NCBI GenBank assembly: GCA_016521575.1
Contig: JAEKDP010000005.1
Location: forward strand, 62,001-126,000
Source: Rhodobacteraceae bacterium F11138
GTDB lineage: Bacteria; Pseudomonadota; Alphaproteobacteria; Rhodobacterales; Rhodobacteraceae
Length of the DNA stretch: 64,000 nt
Reading direction: 5' to 3'
The position numbers and the translations under genes are program-made. The notes under the pieces were generated by a model. The model saw only the letters and a program-made list of their open reading frames with translations. It ran no database searches and was not told the origin of the DNA. This document shows, piece after piece, positions 1 through 8,894 of this stretch; within the stretch, counting starts at the first letter, position 1; the number at the start of each line of letters is the position of its first letter.

Positions 1-848
1 GCCGGGGTTATGACGTGGCGGTGGCCGAAGCGCGCGACGTGATCGGTGGACGGGTGACGCGCGAACGCGCGCTGCCGGGGCTCAGCGCCTGGGGCAGGGT
101 CGTGGACTATCGCGACTATCAACTGTCGCAGCGCCCCGGTGTGGAGATCTATCGCGAAAGCCCGCTGAGTGCCGAAGACGTGATGGAGTTTGGGTTCCAG
201 AACGTGGCGATTGCCACGGGTGCCACCTGGCGGCGGGATGGTGTTGCGCGTCAGCACGTGGTGCCGATGCCGATTGCCGAGGGCGCCAAGGTGTTCACCC
301 CCGACGACCTGATGGACGGCACGGTGCCGGGCGGCAACGTGGTGATCTATGACGACGATCACTATTACATGGGCGGCGTGCTGGCCGAACTGTTGGTCAA
401 ACAGGGCGCGAAGGTGACGCTGATTACCCCGTCGGCCTTTGTGTCGGACTGGACCAACAACACGCTGGAACAGGCGACGATCCACGCGCGGCTGGACGAC
501 ATGGGCGTGGATATCGTGCTGAACCGTGGCGTGACCGAAATTGCCGCCGATCACGTGGTGTCCAATTGCGTCTATACCGGCAAGACACGGGCCTATGAGG
601 TCGATGCGGTGGTCATGGTCGCCTCGCGCGCAGGCAATGACGGGCTGTACCACGACCTGATGGCGCGGCAGGAGGATTGGGCCGATGCGGGCATCCGGTC
701 GGTCAAGCTGTTCGGCGATGCCGAGGCCGCGGGTCCGATTGCCTGGGCCACCTATGCCGGGCACCGCTATGCGCGGGAACTGGATGGCGAAGACATTGGC
801 GACGATCTGCCCTTCCGCCGCGAAATCACCGAACTGGCCGCGGAATGA
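1..848 (+). CDS. TMADH/DgcA-like flavin oxidoreductase, C-terminal part
   Basis: The gene enters the window already open; the frame is visible from base 3 and no start codon for it lies here. The first residues (RGYDVAVAEARDVIGG) match the second strand of a FAD/NAD-binding Rossmann fold. A second nucleotide-binding segment follows around VVIYDDDHYYMGGVLAE, the layout of the C-terminal half of trimethylamine dehydrogenase, DgcA (dimethylglycine) and N-methylproline demethylase proteins. Those enzymes carry an Old-Yellow-Enzyme FMN barrel in the part that is missing. By family, the role is oxidative N-demethylation or related flavin chemistry on a methylated amine or amino acid; the substrate cannot be read. 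The stop codon overlaps the start of the next gene (ATGA), so the two are translationally coupled. Confidence 0.8.
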   Translation, partial: RGYDVAVAEARDVIGGRVTRERALPGLSAWGRVVDYRDYQLSQRPGVEIYRESPLSAEDVMEFGFQNVAIATGATWRRDGVARQHVVPMPIAEGAKVFTPDDLMDGTVPGGNVVIYDDDHYYMGGVLAELLVKQGAKVTLITPSAFVSDWTNNTLEQATIHARLDDMGVDIVLNRGVTEIAADHVVSNCVYTGKTRAYEVDAVVMVASRAGNDGLYHDLMARQEDWADAGIRSVKLFGDAEAAGPIAWATYAGHRYARELDGEDIGDDLPFRREITELAAE

Positions 849-2044
849 CCGGCCTGCCGCACGACCGGACGCTCGAGATTCTCGAGCGTCTGATCGCCTT
901 TCCCACGATCAGCGCCGAGAGCAACCTGGCGCTGATCGACTATGCCGAGGACCTGTTGCGCGCGGCAGGTTTCACCACGCAACGCATTGCCGACCCGGAA
1001 CTGCCCAAGTCCGGCCTGGTTGCGCGCATCGGGCCGGATGGAGCGGGTGGCGTGATGCTGTCGGCCCACTGCGATGTGGTCCCGGTCGAAGGCCAGAACT
1101 GGACCCGCCCACCGTTTGAACTGACCCGCGAAGACGGGCGGCTGTTCGGGCGCGGCACCACCGACATGAAGGGCTATCTGGCCGCGATGCTGTCGCTTGC
1201 GGAACGGACGGGCAAGACGCACCCCGAGCAGCCCTTGATGCTGGTCATATCCTATGACGAAGAAGTCGGCTGTCAGGGCATCCGCAAGATGCTGCCGGGG
1301 ATACAGGCACTTGGCTGGCGTCCCGATTGTTGCATCGTGGGCGAACCCACCTTGATGCGCCCAGCCATTGGTCACAAAGGCAAGGCTGCGTTTCGGGCGA
1401 TCACGCGCGGCACGACGGGGCATTCGGCGCTCGCGCCGCGTTTCGTCAATGCACTGCACCTGGCCGGGGACGTGCTGACCACGCTGCAGGACCTGCAAGA
1501 GGGCTACGTCGCGTCGAACATCCGCGATGCGGCCTATGATATTCCCTACTCCACGGTTCACGCAGGCCGGATGCAGGGCGGCACCGCGCTGAACATCGTG
1601 CCGGACCGGGCCGAGATCGAGTTTGAGCTGCGCCACCTCGCCGCTGACAGCCGGGAGGATTTCGAGACACGGCTGAATGCGCAGGCCGAGGCGCTGAGCG
1701 CGCGATGGCGGTCCGAGGCGCCTGCGGCCGGTGTGGAAGTCATCTGCACAAACACCTATCCCGGGCTCGACGTGGCGCCGGATGCGCCGGAAGTGGCAAG
1801 GGTGGCTGCGCTCTGCGGTTCCGATCACGTCATCAAGGTCGCTTTCGGCACCGAGGCCGGTTTTTTCGCGGGGCTGGGCATTCCCACCGTGGTCTGCGGG
1901 CCAGGCGACATGGAGGGGCAGGGGCACAAGGCAGACGAGTATGTCACCACGGCTCAACTTGCGGCCTGTGACATCATGATGGACCGGGTCCTGGACGATC
2001 TGACGGCGACATCAACCCGAGCCCAAGAGCCGGCCGGTCTCTGA
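845..2044 (+). CDS. M20 peptidase, ArgE (acetylornithine deacetylase)-like
   Basis: A 399-residue cytoplasmic zinc hydrolase of family M20. Metal and catalytic positions are visible: SAHCDVVP (His75, Asp77), GRGTTDMKG (Asp107), YDEEVGC (Glu139-Glu140), a VGEPT segment and a late GHKADEY histidine. The overall order and length fit ArgE-type N-acetylornithine or N-acyl amino-acid deacetylases. I chose the ATG at 845 because it overlaps the upstream stop as ATGA and gives the usual family N-terminus; an in-frame start further upstream would lie inside the flavoenzyme. Pairing with an amine-demethylating flavoenzyme suggests a catabolic N-deacylation, not arginine biosynthesis, but that is inference. 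Its 3' end overlaps the convergent LysR gene by 33 bp. Confidence 0.88.
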   Translation: MTGLPHDRTLEILERLIAFPTISAESNLALIDYAEDLLRAAGFTTQRIADPELPKSGLVARIGPDGAGGVMLSAHCDVVPVEGQNWTRPPFELTREDGRLFGRGTTDMKGYLAAMLSLAERTGKTHPEQPLMLVISYDEEVGCQGIRKMLPGIQALGWRPDCCIVGEPTLMRPAIGHKGKAAFRAITRGTTGHSALAPRFVNALHLAGDVLTTLQDLQEGYVASNIRDAAYDIPYSTVHAGRMQGGTALNIVPDRAEIEFELRHLAADSREDFETRLNAQAEALSARWRSEAPAAGVEVICTNTYPGLDVAPDAPEVARVAALCGSDHVIKVAFGTEAGFFAGLGIPTVVCGPGDMEGQGHKADEYVTTAQLAACDIMMDRVLDDLTATSTRAQEPAGL

Positions 2045-2941
2045 CGCGATCCAGTCTTCCGCATGCTTCAGAAATGCTCTGTGCAATTGCGTCTGGTCGG
2101 TTTCCGAGATCATCAAAAGCCCCAGCTTCATGGGTCGCGGTTGACCCGTCAGCGGCACGAACCGCATCGGTTTCCCGTCTGGTGCGAGATCGTTCATCGG
2201 GCGGACATTGACGATCGAATAGCCAAAGCCGTTGGCGACAAGCCCGCGCATCACGGCCATATCCCGCGTGCGTTCGGCGATGTTTGCGCGTAGCCCGGCA
2301 CGGGTAAAGAAGGACAGAAAATAGTCGGAACTGTGCGGCAGGTCGAGCAGAACCATGGGGTAGGGGGCAAGTTCCTCGATCGATACGGCGTTCAGATGCG
2401 CCAGGGGGTGCGTTTCACTCAGGGCTACCAGGGGCGGAAACTCGATGATCGGATGAAAGCTCAGATCTCGCGGAAGATCGAGATCATAGGTCAGCGCAAG
2501 GTCGATTTTGGCCTGCCGCAACAGTCCGAAGAGCTCGGATTGATCTGCCTCGATCTGGCGGATGCGGACGTCGCTGAACTGCTCGGTGAAACTGCGGCGC
2601 AGGCCCGGCAGCACGATTTGCGCAAAGGTGCTTAGGCAACCGATGGCAAGTGGGCCTCGGATGGAACCGGACAAGGACCCTGCCAGATCGTTGAGTGCCG
2701 CGGCTTGGCGCAATACCGTCTGGGCGTGATCCAGCAGGGTGCGGCCAGTAGGGGTCGGGGTGAGGCCTTGCGCGTGATGACGGACAAAAAGCTTGACGCC
2801 CAGCTCGTCTTCCAGTTGCGAGATGCTCGCCGATATTGACGGCGAGGATACGTTCACCTGTTGCGAGGCCGCAGCGATGCTTCCTGTCTCCCCAACGGCG
2901 ACAAAATATTCAAGCTGACGCAGGGTATAGCGGATTGGCAT
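2012..2941 (-). CDS. LysR-family transcriptional regulator
   Basis: A 309-residue protein with the standard LysR architecture. An N-terminal winged HTH spans about residues 1-65 (YTLRQLEYFVAVGETGSIAAAS, then PSISASISQLEDELGVKLF). A substrate-binding domain of two alpha/beta lobes fills the rest. The gene lies just downstream of, and on the same strand as, the HpaB-like monooxygenase, with about 100 bp between them, so it could be cotranscribed with it or use its own promoter. It is convergent with the ArgE-like gene. The likely role is control of the neighbouring monooxygenase or peptidase genes; the effector is unknown. Confidence 0.9.
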   Translation of the reverse strand: MPIRYTLRQLEYFVAVGETGSIAAASQQVNVSSPSISASISQLEDELGVKLFVRHHAQGLTPTPTGRTLLDHAQTVLRQAAALNDLAGSLSGSIRGPLAIGCLSTFAQIVLPGLRRSFTEQFSDVRIRQIEADQSELFGLLRQAKIDLALTYDLDLPRDLSFHPIIEFPPLVALSETHPLAHLNAVSIEELAPYPMVLLDLPHSSDYFLSFFTRAGLRANIAERTRDMAVMRGLVANGFGYSIVNVRPMNDLAPDGKPMRFVPLTGQPRPMKLGLLMISETDQTQLHRAFLKHAEDWIASETGRLLGSG

Positions 2942-3047
2942 CGTTCATTCCGGCATCCGATCTTTGCCGGGACAGTATTTTTGTCTGCCCAACGCAAAAG
3001 CGGCGATCTTTGATTTAAGTTGTTCGAATTATGAATGGAATTCCGGA

Positions 3048-4604
3048 TCAGGACAAGTTTTCTTCGAGTGCGTCGAACTCTGCAAGCGATCGCTGACGAT
3101 GGGGCATGTGCGGTGCGAGCCAATCACTGCAGGCGGCCGCGCCGGGCGTCGCAGGCTCGTTGCGGTCGGTCTTGTCCTCCAGACCGGCAGCATCGCGAAC
3201 CAGCCCCAGGGGTCCGTCCCAATCGAAGGTGTGATACACTGTGGCGAGATGCGCGTGAGGTGGCGACTGGCCGAACAGCTGAAACGACAGTTTGTGGCTG
3301 GCGTATTCGGAATTGATCAGATCCCGGGTGAAGGCCATAAGTTTGCGCCGGTCCTCAGCCAAGACGTCAGCGCCGATGCTCAGGTGGTTTTCCAACCATT
3401 CGGCAGTTTCGGGATTCTCGAAACTGGCCGCGCTTGGCATCAGCGCCAGCTGACCACCGCACAGATCGCGCACGAGATGCATCATCGCATTCACTTCCGA
3501 AACAGCGAGAACGCGGCCGGCAAAGAGCAGCGACTGGTTCGGCATCATCTGTCCGGCTGGTGACTTTTCGGCCAGTGCAATCGCCGCTGTCAGATGCGCA
3601 TGGATGCCCTCGCGCCAGACAGACAGGCGGGTCAGCTTGTCACGAACGGCCTGTTCGCGATCTATCCCGGTCTGGCGGCAACTGAGCAGGGCCGCCCCGA
3701 TCAGGAAGTCCGCGAAGACCATGATACGGTGAACGAAGAAGAAGGCAGCGTATCGGTGCAGCGTAGAGCGGATCAAGGTCGCTGCCCGCGGCTGGCGATG
3801 GAACAGCACGTTCTCCCAGGGGATCAGGACATCGTCGAAGACAACCAGTGCTTCGATTTCATCAAACCGGTTGGACAGCGGATAATCCCGTTCCTTGCCG
3901 GGGCGGGCAAAGCCGGACCGACAGATGAATTTCAGATCTTTCGCATTCAGATCGCAGACGAAACCGACGGCGTATTCGTCGGGCAGAGTATCCCCCCAGT
4001 TCGCGATGTTGGGCTTGGTATAGGCCAGGTCCGCATAAGGAGCCGCCGTTTCGAACTTGGCGCCGCGCACCACAATCCCGGCATCAGTTTCTTTCACCAC
4101 ACGCAGCAAGGCATCCGGGTTCTCTGGCCCCGGCTGCACTGCACGGTTGCCCTTTGGGTCTGTGTTCGCCGAAATGCGGAACAGGTCGTCGGTTTGACAA
4201 GCCTTGATCTGCGCGTCGATGTTGCGCGCGAATTGAGGGTCCATGTCCACCAGCGCATCGCGGCAATCCCGAAGCGACCAGAGTTCCGCAATGGTCTCAT
4301 CGCCAGAGCGGGATGTGATCCCCCCAAGCTGCCGGTACACGCGTTCGTTTGACCGCCTCTTTGCCCACCAATCCGCCTGGGAAAATGGAACAGTCGAAAT
4401 GACTGTGTTGGTATGTCCCCCGACAGTTCTGGTCAGCACGTCCCGATGTTGTGGGTCCGCTTGCATGTCGTAAATCTGTGCGCGCAGATCGACGGCAGGA
4501 GCAAACGCAGGGTGTGTCGTGACGTCCTTGATACGTTCGCCATCCATAAATATGTCCCGGTCCTCGCGGATCGCATCGCGATAATCGCTGCTTGTACGGA
4601 TCAT
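3048..4604 (-). CDS. HpaB-type flavin-dependent monooxygenase (4-hydroxyphenylacetate 3-hydroxylase family)
   Basis: A 518-residue protein with the full-length layout of the HpaB/PvcC family: N-terminal domain (SSDYRDAIREDRDIFMDGERI), a central acyl-CoA-dehydrogenase-like barrel (FDEIEALVVFDDVLIPWENV around the middle) and a C-terminal helical domain. Family members hydroxylate phenols using reduced flavin delivered by a separate reductase (HpaC); no HpaC-like gene lies next to it here, so the reductase must be elsewhere. The ATG at 4604 fits the family start. The upstream 390 bp carries no other gene, so the promoter should lie there. A LysR gene follows on the same strand. The substrate is not determined; the family also includes enzymes acting on chlorophenols and halogenated phenols. 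Confidence 0.85.
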   Translation of the reverse strand: MIRTSSDYRDAIREDRDIFMDGERIKDVTTHPAFAPAVDLRAQIYDMQADPQHRDVLTRTVGGHTNTVISTVPFSQADWWAKRRSNERVYRQLGGITSRSGDETIAELWSLRDCRDALVDMDPQFARNIDAQIKACQTDDLFRISANTDPKGNRAVQPGPENPDALLRVVKETDAGIVVRGAKFETAAPYADLAYTKPNIANWGDTLPDEYAVGFVCDLNAKDLKFICRSGFARPGKERDYPLSNRFDEIEALVVFDDVLIPWENVLFHRQPRAATLIRSTLHRYAAFFFVHRIMVFADFLIGAALLSCRQTGIDREQAVRDKLTRLSVWREGIHAHLTAAIALAEKSPAGQMMPNQSLLFAGRVLAVSEVNAMMHLVRDLCGGQLALMPSAASFENPETAEWLENHLSIGADVLAEDRRKLMAFTRDLINSEYASHKLSFQLFGQSPPHAHLATVYHTFDWDGPLGLVRDAAGLEDKTDRNEPATPGAAACSDWLAPHMPHRQRSLAEFDALEENLS

Positions 4605-4993
4605 GACCTTGCTCGTGGGGTTTGAAACAAAGCCAGTCTTGCATGCCTCGGTCCAACCGCGAAAGAAGGCGTTTGCTTGGCGGCGCTTCGACGCAACCTA
4701 ATCACAACAGTCGAATGCCCGACTGATCCATTGCTTGGCCACCGCTTGGATTGGTTTTGCCAGTATCCGCGCGGAAGTGTTACATATATCGGAAATTATT
4801 CTTGGTTTTTAACAAGTGCTTAAAGGTGAAATCTGCCATCGTGCGGAACATGTTTAGGCTCTGCCTAATCAGGCCTTCCGCAACTACTCATTTACCCAAC
4901 TGGTCCTCATGCAGTTTATCTGCAGCAAGATCGAAACCCGGTTTCCATCCCCGAGTCGACAACGGATGACCCGGCCAGCACGAGGATAGCCAA
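4605..4993. other. Intergenic region between HpaB-like gene and pot operon
   Basis: About 390 bp between divergent genes, locally AT-richer than its surroundings (around 4785-4830). I see no convincing coding frame. It must hold promoters for the minus-strand monooxygenase and the plus-strand transporter operon. The only clear symmetric element is the 15-bp palindrome at 4854-4868, listed separately. A ribosome-binding GAGGA sits just before the ATG at 4994. Confidence 0.6.
4854..4868. promoter_or_regulatory. Palindrome TTAGGC-TCT-GCCTAA, possible operator
   Basis: A perfect 6-3-6 inverted repeat about 125 bp before the transporter operon start, in the AT-rich divergent promoter region. Position and symmetry suit a dimeric regulator. 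Which protein binds it is unknown; the nearby LysR is one candidate, although the sequence lacks a typical T-N11-A core. Confidence 0.3.
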
Positions 4994-6067
4994 ATGAGCC
5001 AACAGAATGCGGTCGAAGTCATCGACGTTTCCAAGAATTTCGGGGTTTTTCAGGCGCTGCGCTCGGTCAGTTTCGACATTCAGGAGAACGAGTTCTTCAC
5101 CATGCTGGGCCCGTCGGGCTGCGGCAAGACCACGCTGCTCAGGATGATGGCCGGCTTCGAAACCCCGGACACCGGAAGCCTGCGCCTGCAGGACCGCGAC
5201 ATCGTAGATATTCCGCCGCACAAGCGCCGGGTCAACACCGTGTTCCAAAGCTACGCGCTGTTTCCTCACATGTCGCTGGAACAGAATGTCGCCTTCGGTT
5301 TGGAAAACCTGGGTTGGGACAAGGCGCGCATCAAGGCGCGGGTCGGCGAGATGCTGGAGCGGGTGCACATGGACCAGTTTGCCAAACGCAAGCCCGCCCA
5401 GCTTTCGGGCGGCCAACGGCAGCGCGTGGCGCTGGCCCGGGCGCTGGCACCCGAGCCGCAAGTCCTGCTGCTGGACGAACCGCTTTCGGCGTTGGACCTC
5501 AAGCTGCGGCAGGCGATGCGCGACGAACTGCGCAGCCTGCAGCGTGACACCGGCATCACTTTCGTCTTCGTGACCCACGACCAGGAAGAGGCGCTCGACA
5601 TGTCCGACCGCATTGCGGTGCTGGGCAGCGGCGAAGTGCAGCAGATCGGCACGCCCTCGCAGATCTACGAAGAGCCGGTGAACCGCTTCGTTGCCGATTT
5701 CGTAGGTGAGACCAACTTCTTTGACGTCGATGTACTTGAAGCGAACGACAACAAAGCCAAGGTCCGCACCCCTTTTGGTCAGGTCATAGAGATCCCGGCC
5801 CCTGTGGATGTCTCCAGGGGCAAGGCCACGCTGTCGATCCGGCCCGAGAAACTGAACCTTGGCGATCAAGTGCAGGGCATCGATTTCACGGCCGAGGTCC
5901 GGCACAAACACTATCTTGGCGGCTACACCCACTACGTTCTTGACGCGGGCGGAACCGAAATCCGCGCCTCGCGCCGAAACGCCTCGCGCGAGGGCGACAC
6001 GATTTCAGTCGGTAGTCAGGTGCATGTCGGTTTCGTGCAAAACTCGGCCCGGGTGCTGGCATCATGA
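4994..6067 (+). CDS. potA: PotA-type ABC importer ATPase
   Basis: A 357-residue ABC ATPase of the spermidine/putrescine (PotA) group. Visible are Walker A GPSGCGKTT (39-47), Q-loop VFQSYALFPHM, signature LSGGQRQRV (about 137-145), Walker B VLLLDEP (157-163), the VTHD switch histidine and a C-terminal TOBE domain (about 250-357). It energises uptake across the inner membrane together with the two following permeases and binding protein. Its stop overlaps the next start (ATGA). The substrate is probably a polyamine or other cationic amine by family; the pot symbol denotes family, not a proven substrate. Confidence 0.9.
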   Translation: MSQQNAVEVIDVSKNFGVFQALRSVSFDIQENEFFTMLGPSGCGKTTLLRMMAGFETPDTGSLRLQDRDIVDIPPHKRRVNTVFQSYALFPHMSLEQNVAFGLENLGWDKARIKARVGEMLERVHMDQFAKRKPAQLSGGQRQRVALARALAPEPQVLLLDEPLSALDLKLRQAMRDELRSLQRDTGITFVFVTHDQEEALDMSDRIAVLGSGEVQQIGTPSQIYEEPVNRFVADFVGETNFFDVDVLEANDNKAKVRTPFGQVIEIPAPVDVSRGKATLSIRPEKLNLGDQVQGIDFTAEVRHKHYLGGYTHYVLDAGGTEIRASRRNASREGDTISVGSQVHVGFVQNSARVLAS

Positions 6068-6993
6068 GCGACACCGCCCATACCGCCCACGCGTCGGCCG
6101 GCGCCTCCCCTGCACGCCGCCGCCCGCTGAACCTGGCCTACCTGGGCCTGTTGCCGTCGTGGTTGATCATGGGGTTTGCGCTGCTGCTGCCGATCCTGAT
6201 CGTGGCGGCGGTTTCCGTGTCGACCCGGGGCGCCTATGGGGGCTTTGAATGGGGGTTCGACCTGACGGGGTATTCCCAGATCCTGTTTAACGAGGGCTGG
6301 GAAGGGGAAATGGAATTCACCCCGCAGTACCTCATCATCATCCTGCGGACGATCGTGCTGGCCGCTCTGACGACGCTCCTGTGTCTGGTCCTCGCGGTGC
6401 CGGTCTCGTACTTTATCGCCCAGCAATCCTCGAGTCGTAAGGCGTTGCTGGTTTACCTCGTGACGCTGCCCTTTTGGATGTCTCTGATCTTGCGGGTCTA
6501 TGCCTGGATGATCATCCTTGGCAAGGACGGTCCGCTGCCACGATTCCTGGAGGTGTTTGGCGCGCCTTCGGGGCTGAGCCTGATGTACAATGACGGCGCG
6601 ACGCTGGCGGCGATGGTCTATACCTACATCCCGCTGATGGTGCTGCCGGTGTTCGCCTCCATCGAGAAGCTCGACGGCACCCTGATAGAAGCGGCGCACG
6701 ACCTTTACGGCAACCGCTGGGTGACGCTGCGTCGGGTGATCCTGCCGCTGACTGCCCCCGGCATCATCTCGGGCGCGATCCTCGTATTCGTGCCCGCCCT
6801 GGGCGCGGTGCTGGAGCCGATCCTGATGGGCGGCGGCAAGCAGATGATGATGGGCTCGCTGATCCAGCTGCAATTCGGCGGCGGCCGCAACTGGCCCTTC
6901 GGATCGGCCATCGCGGTCATGCTGCTGGTCTTTGTCATGATCGTCCTGATCATCCTGGCCCTGCGGGCCGCCCGCAAGGAGGCAGCGGCATGA
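6064..6993 (+). CDS. potB: PotB-type ABC permease
   Basis: A 309-residue inner-membrane permease with about six transmembrane helices. The first (LPSWLIMGFALLLPILIVAA) follows a short proline-rich cytoplasmic N-terminus. The cytoplasmic EAA loop that docks to the ATPase is clear (EAAHDLYGNRWVTLRRVILPL). Family position and gene order make it the first permease of the PotABCD system. It is coupled by 4-bp overlaps to potA upstream and the second permease downstream. Confidence 0.9.
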   Translation: MSDTAHTAHASAGASPARRRPLNLAYLGLLPSWLIMGFALLLPILIVAAVSVSTRGAYGGFEWGFDLTGYSQILFNEGWEGEMEFTPQYLIIILRTIVLAALTTLLCLVLAVPVSYFIAQQSSSRKALLVYLVTLPFWMSLILRVYAWMIILGKDGPLPRFLEVFGAPSGLSLMYNDGATLAAMVYTYIPLMVLPVFASIEKLDGTLIEAAHDLYGNRWVTLRRVILPLTAPGIISGAILVFVPALGAVLEPILMGGGKQMMMGSLIQLQFGGGRNWPFGSAIAVMLLVFVMIVLIILALRAARKEAAA

Positions 6994-7793
6994 GCACGAA
7001 ACACGACGTCAAACGTTATCCGGGGCTTGGCGCGCTCAGCGTTGCCTTCTTCGTCTACCTCTATGCGCCGCTGCTGGTGGTCATCATCTACTCGTTCAAC
7101 GCCAACCGGATCACCGGGGTCTGGACCGAGTTTTCCGTCAAGTGGTACGGTTCGGCGCTGAACAACAAGGCGCTGATGGCGGCGCTTGAAACCTCGCTGA
7201 TCGTCGCGGTGATCGCCACGGTGGTGGCCACCTCCATCGCCCTGATGGCGGCGCTGGCGATCATCCGGGGCAAGAACGTCCGCTTCCGCAAGGTGTCGGA
7301 AACCGTGGTCAACCTGCCGCTGCTTCTGCCGGAAATCGTGCTGGCGGTGGCCACGCTGATCCTGTTCTCGCTGATCGGCTTGCAGAACGGCCTGCTCAAG
7401 CTGGTGATCGCGCATTCCGCCTTCTGCACGCCCTTCGCCTTCCTGCCGATCCGGGCACGGCTTCAGGGCATGTCGCTGGATTTCGAAGAGGCCGCGACCG
7501 ACCTTTACGCCACGCGCTGGACGACATTCCGTCGGGTGACGCTGCCATTGATCTTCCCGGGGCTGTTCTCGGGCGCGATGCTGGCCTTCCTGATCTCGAT
7601 GGACGATTTCATCACCTCGAACATGCTGGCTTCGGGCGGCAGCACGACCCTGCCGGTCTACATCTTCTCGCTGATCCGGGCCGGTACCTCGCCCGAACTC
7701 AACGCCATCGCCACCCTGCTGATCGTTGCATCGCTGATCCTTGCAACCATCGCGCTGACGGTCGCCTCGAGGGGTGCGCGGGATGACATCTGA
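6990..7793 (+). CDS. potC: PotC-type ABC permease
   Basis: A 267-residue inner-membrane permease with an EAA loop (EAATDLYATRWTTFRRVTLPL) and about six hydrophobic helices, typical of PotC. It starts inside the stop of the preceding permease (ATGA) and is followed after 36 bp by the binding protein, whose own AGGAG site sits in the gap. It forms the heterodimeric channel with the preceding permease. Confidence 0.9.
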   Translation: MSTKHDVKRYPGLGALSVAFFVYLYAPLLVVIIYSFNANRITGVWTEFSVKWYGSALNNKALMAALETSLIVAVIATVVATSIALMAALAIIRGKNVRFRKVSETVVNLPLLLPEIVLAVATLILFSLIGLQNGLLKLVIAHSAFCTPFAFLPIRARLQGMSLDFEEAATDLYATRWTTFRRVTLPLIFPGLFSGAMLAFLISMDDFITSNMLASGGSTTLPVYIFSLIRAGTSPELNAIATLLIVASLILATIALTVASRGARDDI

Positions 7794-7829
7794 CACTTTG
7801 AACCACACGAACACAACAGGAGAGAAAAC

Positions 7830-8846
7830 ATGAAGAAACTGCTGACAGGAACCGCACTTGCGGTCTGCATGACATCGCCGGCGCTGGCCGAGGGCACGCT
7901 CAATCTCTATGTCTGGTCGGATTCGATCGCCCCGGACCTGATCGAGAAATTCGGCGAGGAATACGATATCACGGTCAATGTTGATGGTTACACCTCGAAC
8001 GAAGACCTGTTGACCAAGCTTCAGGCCGGCGCCTCGGGCTATGACATCTCCGCGCCGTCGCACCACTTCCTGCGGATCATGATCGACGAAGGGCTGCTGG
8101 AGAATTTCGACGCCAAGGAACTGGACGCCTTCAACCAGGTCGACGAGCGCTGGCGCAACCAGTGGTGGGACGAGACCCAGGAATATTCGATCCCCATGGC
8201 CTATGGCACCGCTGGCTTCGCGGTGAACACCGCCGAATATGACGGCCCGACCGACAGCATGAAATACTTCTTCGAACCCGGCGAAGACCTCAGCGGCCGC
8301 ATCGCGCTCTTGTCCTACCCGGACGAAGTCATCGGCGCGGCGCAGCTTTACCTTGGCGTGCCGTTCTGCTCCGAGGATTCCTCGGAGATGAAGCGCGTGC
8401 TCGACCTGCTGATGGCGCAGAAGGAACATGTGGCGGCCTATTCGTCGGATAATATCGAAGGGCGTCTGGGCTCGGGCGAGGTGGCCGCGCATTTCTGGTG
8501 GGACGGCACCATGACCAAGGCGCTGCGCTCGGTCGACAACCTTGAATACGCGATGCCCAAGGAAGGGCTGGTCGGCTGGATGGACAGCTGGGTCATTCCC
8601 AAGGGCGCCCCGAACCGCGAGAACGCGATCAAGTTCATCGAGTTCATGTCGACACCGGAAAACGCGACGGCGCAGATGAACTACTATGCGCATTCCTCGC
8701 CGCTCGAACTGATCGAGGCCGACCTGGTCTATACCCAGGAAAAAGCCCCCGCGCTCTATCCCACCGTTCCGGTCGAGATGTCGCGCACCTGTTCGCCCAA
8801 GGCGCAGGACCTGGTGACCCGCGTCTGGACCCAGCTTCTTCAGTAA
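7830..8846 (+). CDS. potD: PotD-type periplasmic solute-binding protein
   Basis: A 338-residue protein with a clear Sec signal peptide (MKKLLTGTALAVCMTSPALA, cleavage after ALA). The mature start EGTLNLYVWSDSIAPDLIEKF is typical of PotD/PotF polyamine-binding proteins. It captures the substrate in the periplasm and delivers it to the two permeases. A strong AGGAG ribosome site precedes the ATG. A GC-rich hairpin follows the stop directly. The ligand is a polyamine or related amine by family, not proven. Confidence 0.9.
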   Translation: MKKLLTGTALAVCMTSPALAEGTLNLYVWSDSIAPDLIEKFGEEYDITVNVDGYTSNEDLLTKLQAGASGYDISAPSHHFLRIMIDEGLLENFDAKELDAFNQVDERWRNQWWDETQEYSIPMAYGTAGFAVNTAEYDGPTDSMKYFFEPGEDLSGRIALLSYPDEVIGAAQLYLGVPFCSEDSSEMKRVLDLLMAQKEHVAAYSSDNIEGRLGSGEVAAHFWWDGTMTKALRSVDNLEYAMPKEGLVGWMDSWVIPKGAPNRENAIKFIEFMSTPENATAQMNYYAHSSPLELIEADLVYTQEKAPALYPTVPVEMSRTCSPKAQDLVTRVWTQLLQ

Positions 8847-8855
8847 ACCCGACAT

Positions 8856-8878
8856 GCGGGGGCCGATCTGGCCCCCGC
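8856..8878. terminator. GC-rich hairpin after potD
   Basis: Perfect 9-bp stem GCGGGGGCC/GGCCCCCGC with a 5-nt loop, 10 bp after the potD stop. No T tract follows, and the amidohydrolase starts 17 bp later, so it is better read as a 3' protective or attenuating structure than a full terminator. Similar hairpins follow the other four binding-protein genes in this window. Confidence 0.7.
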
Positions 8879-8894
8879 CACCATCGAGGATGCC

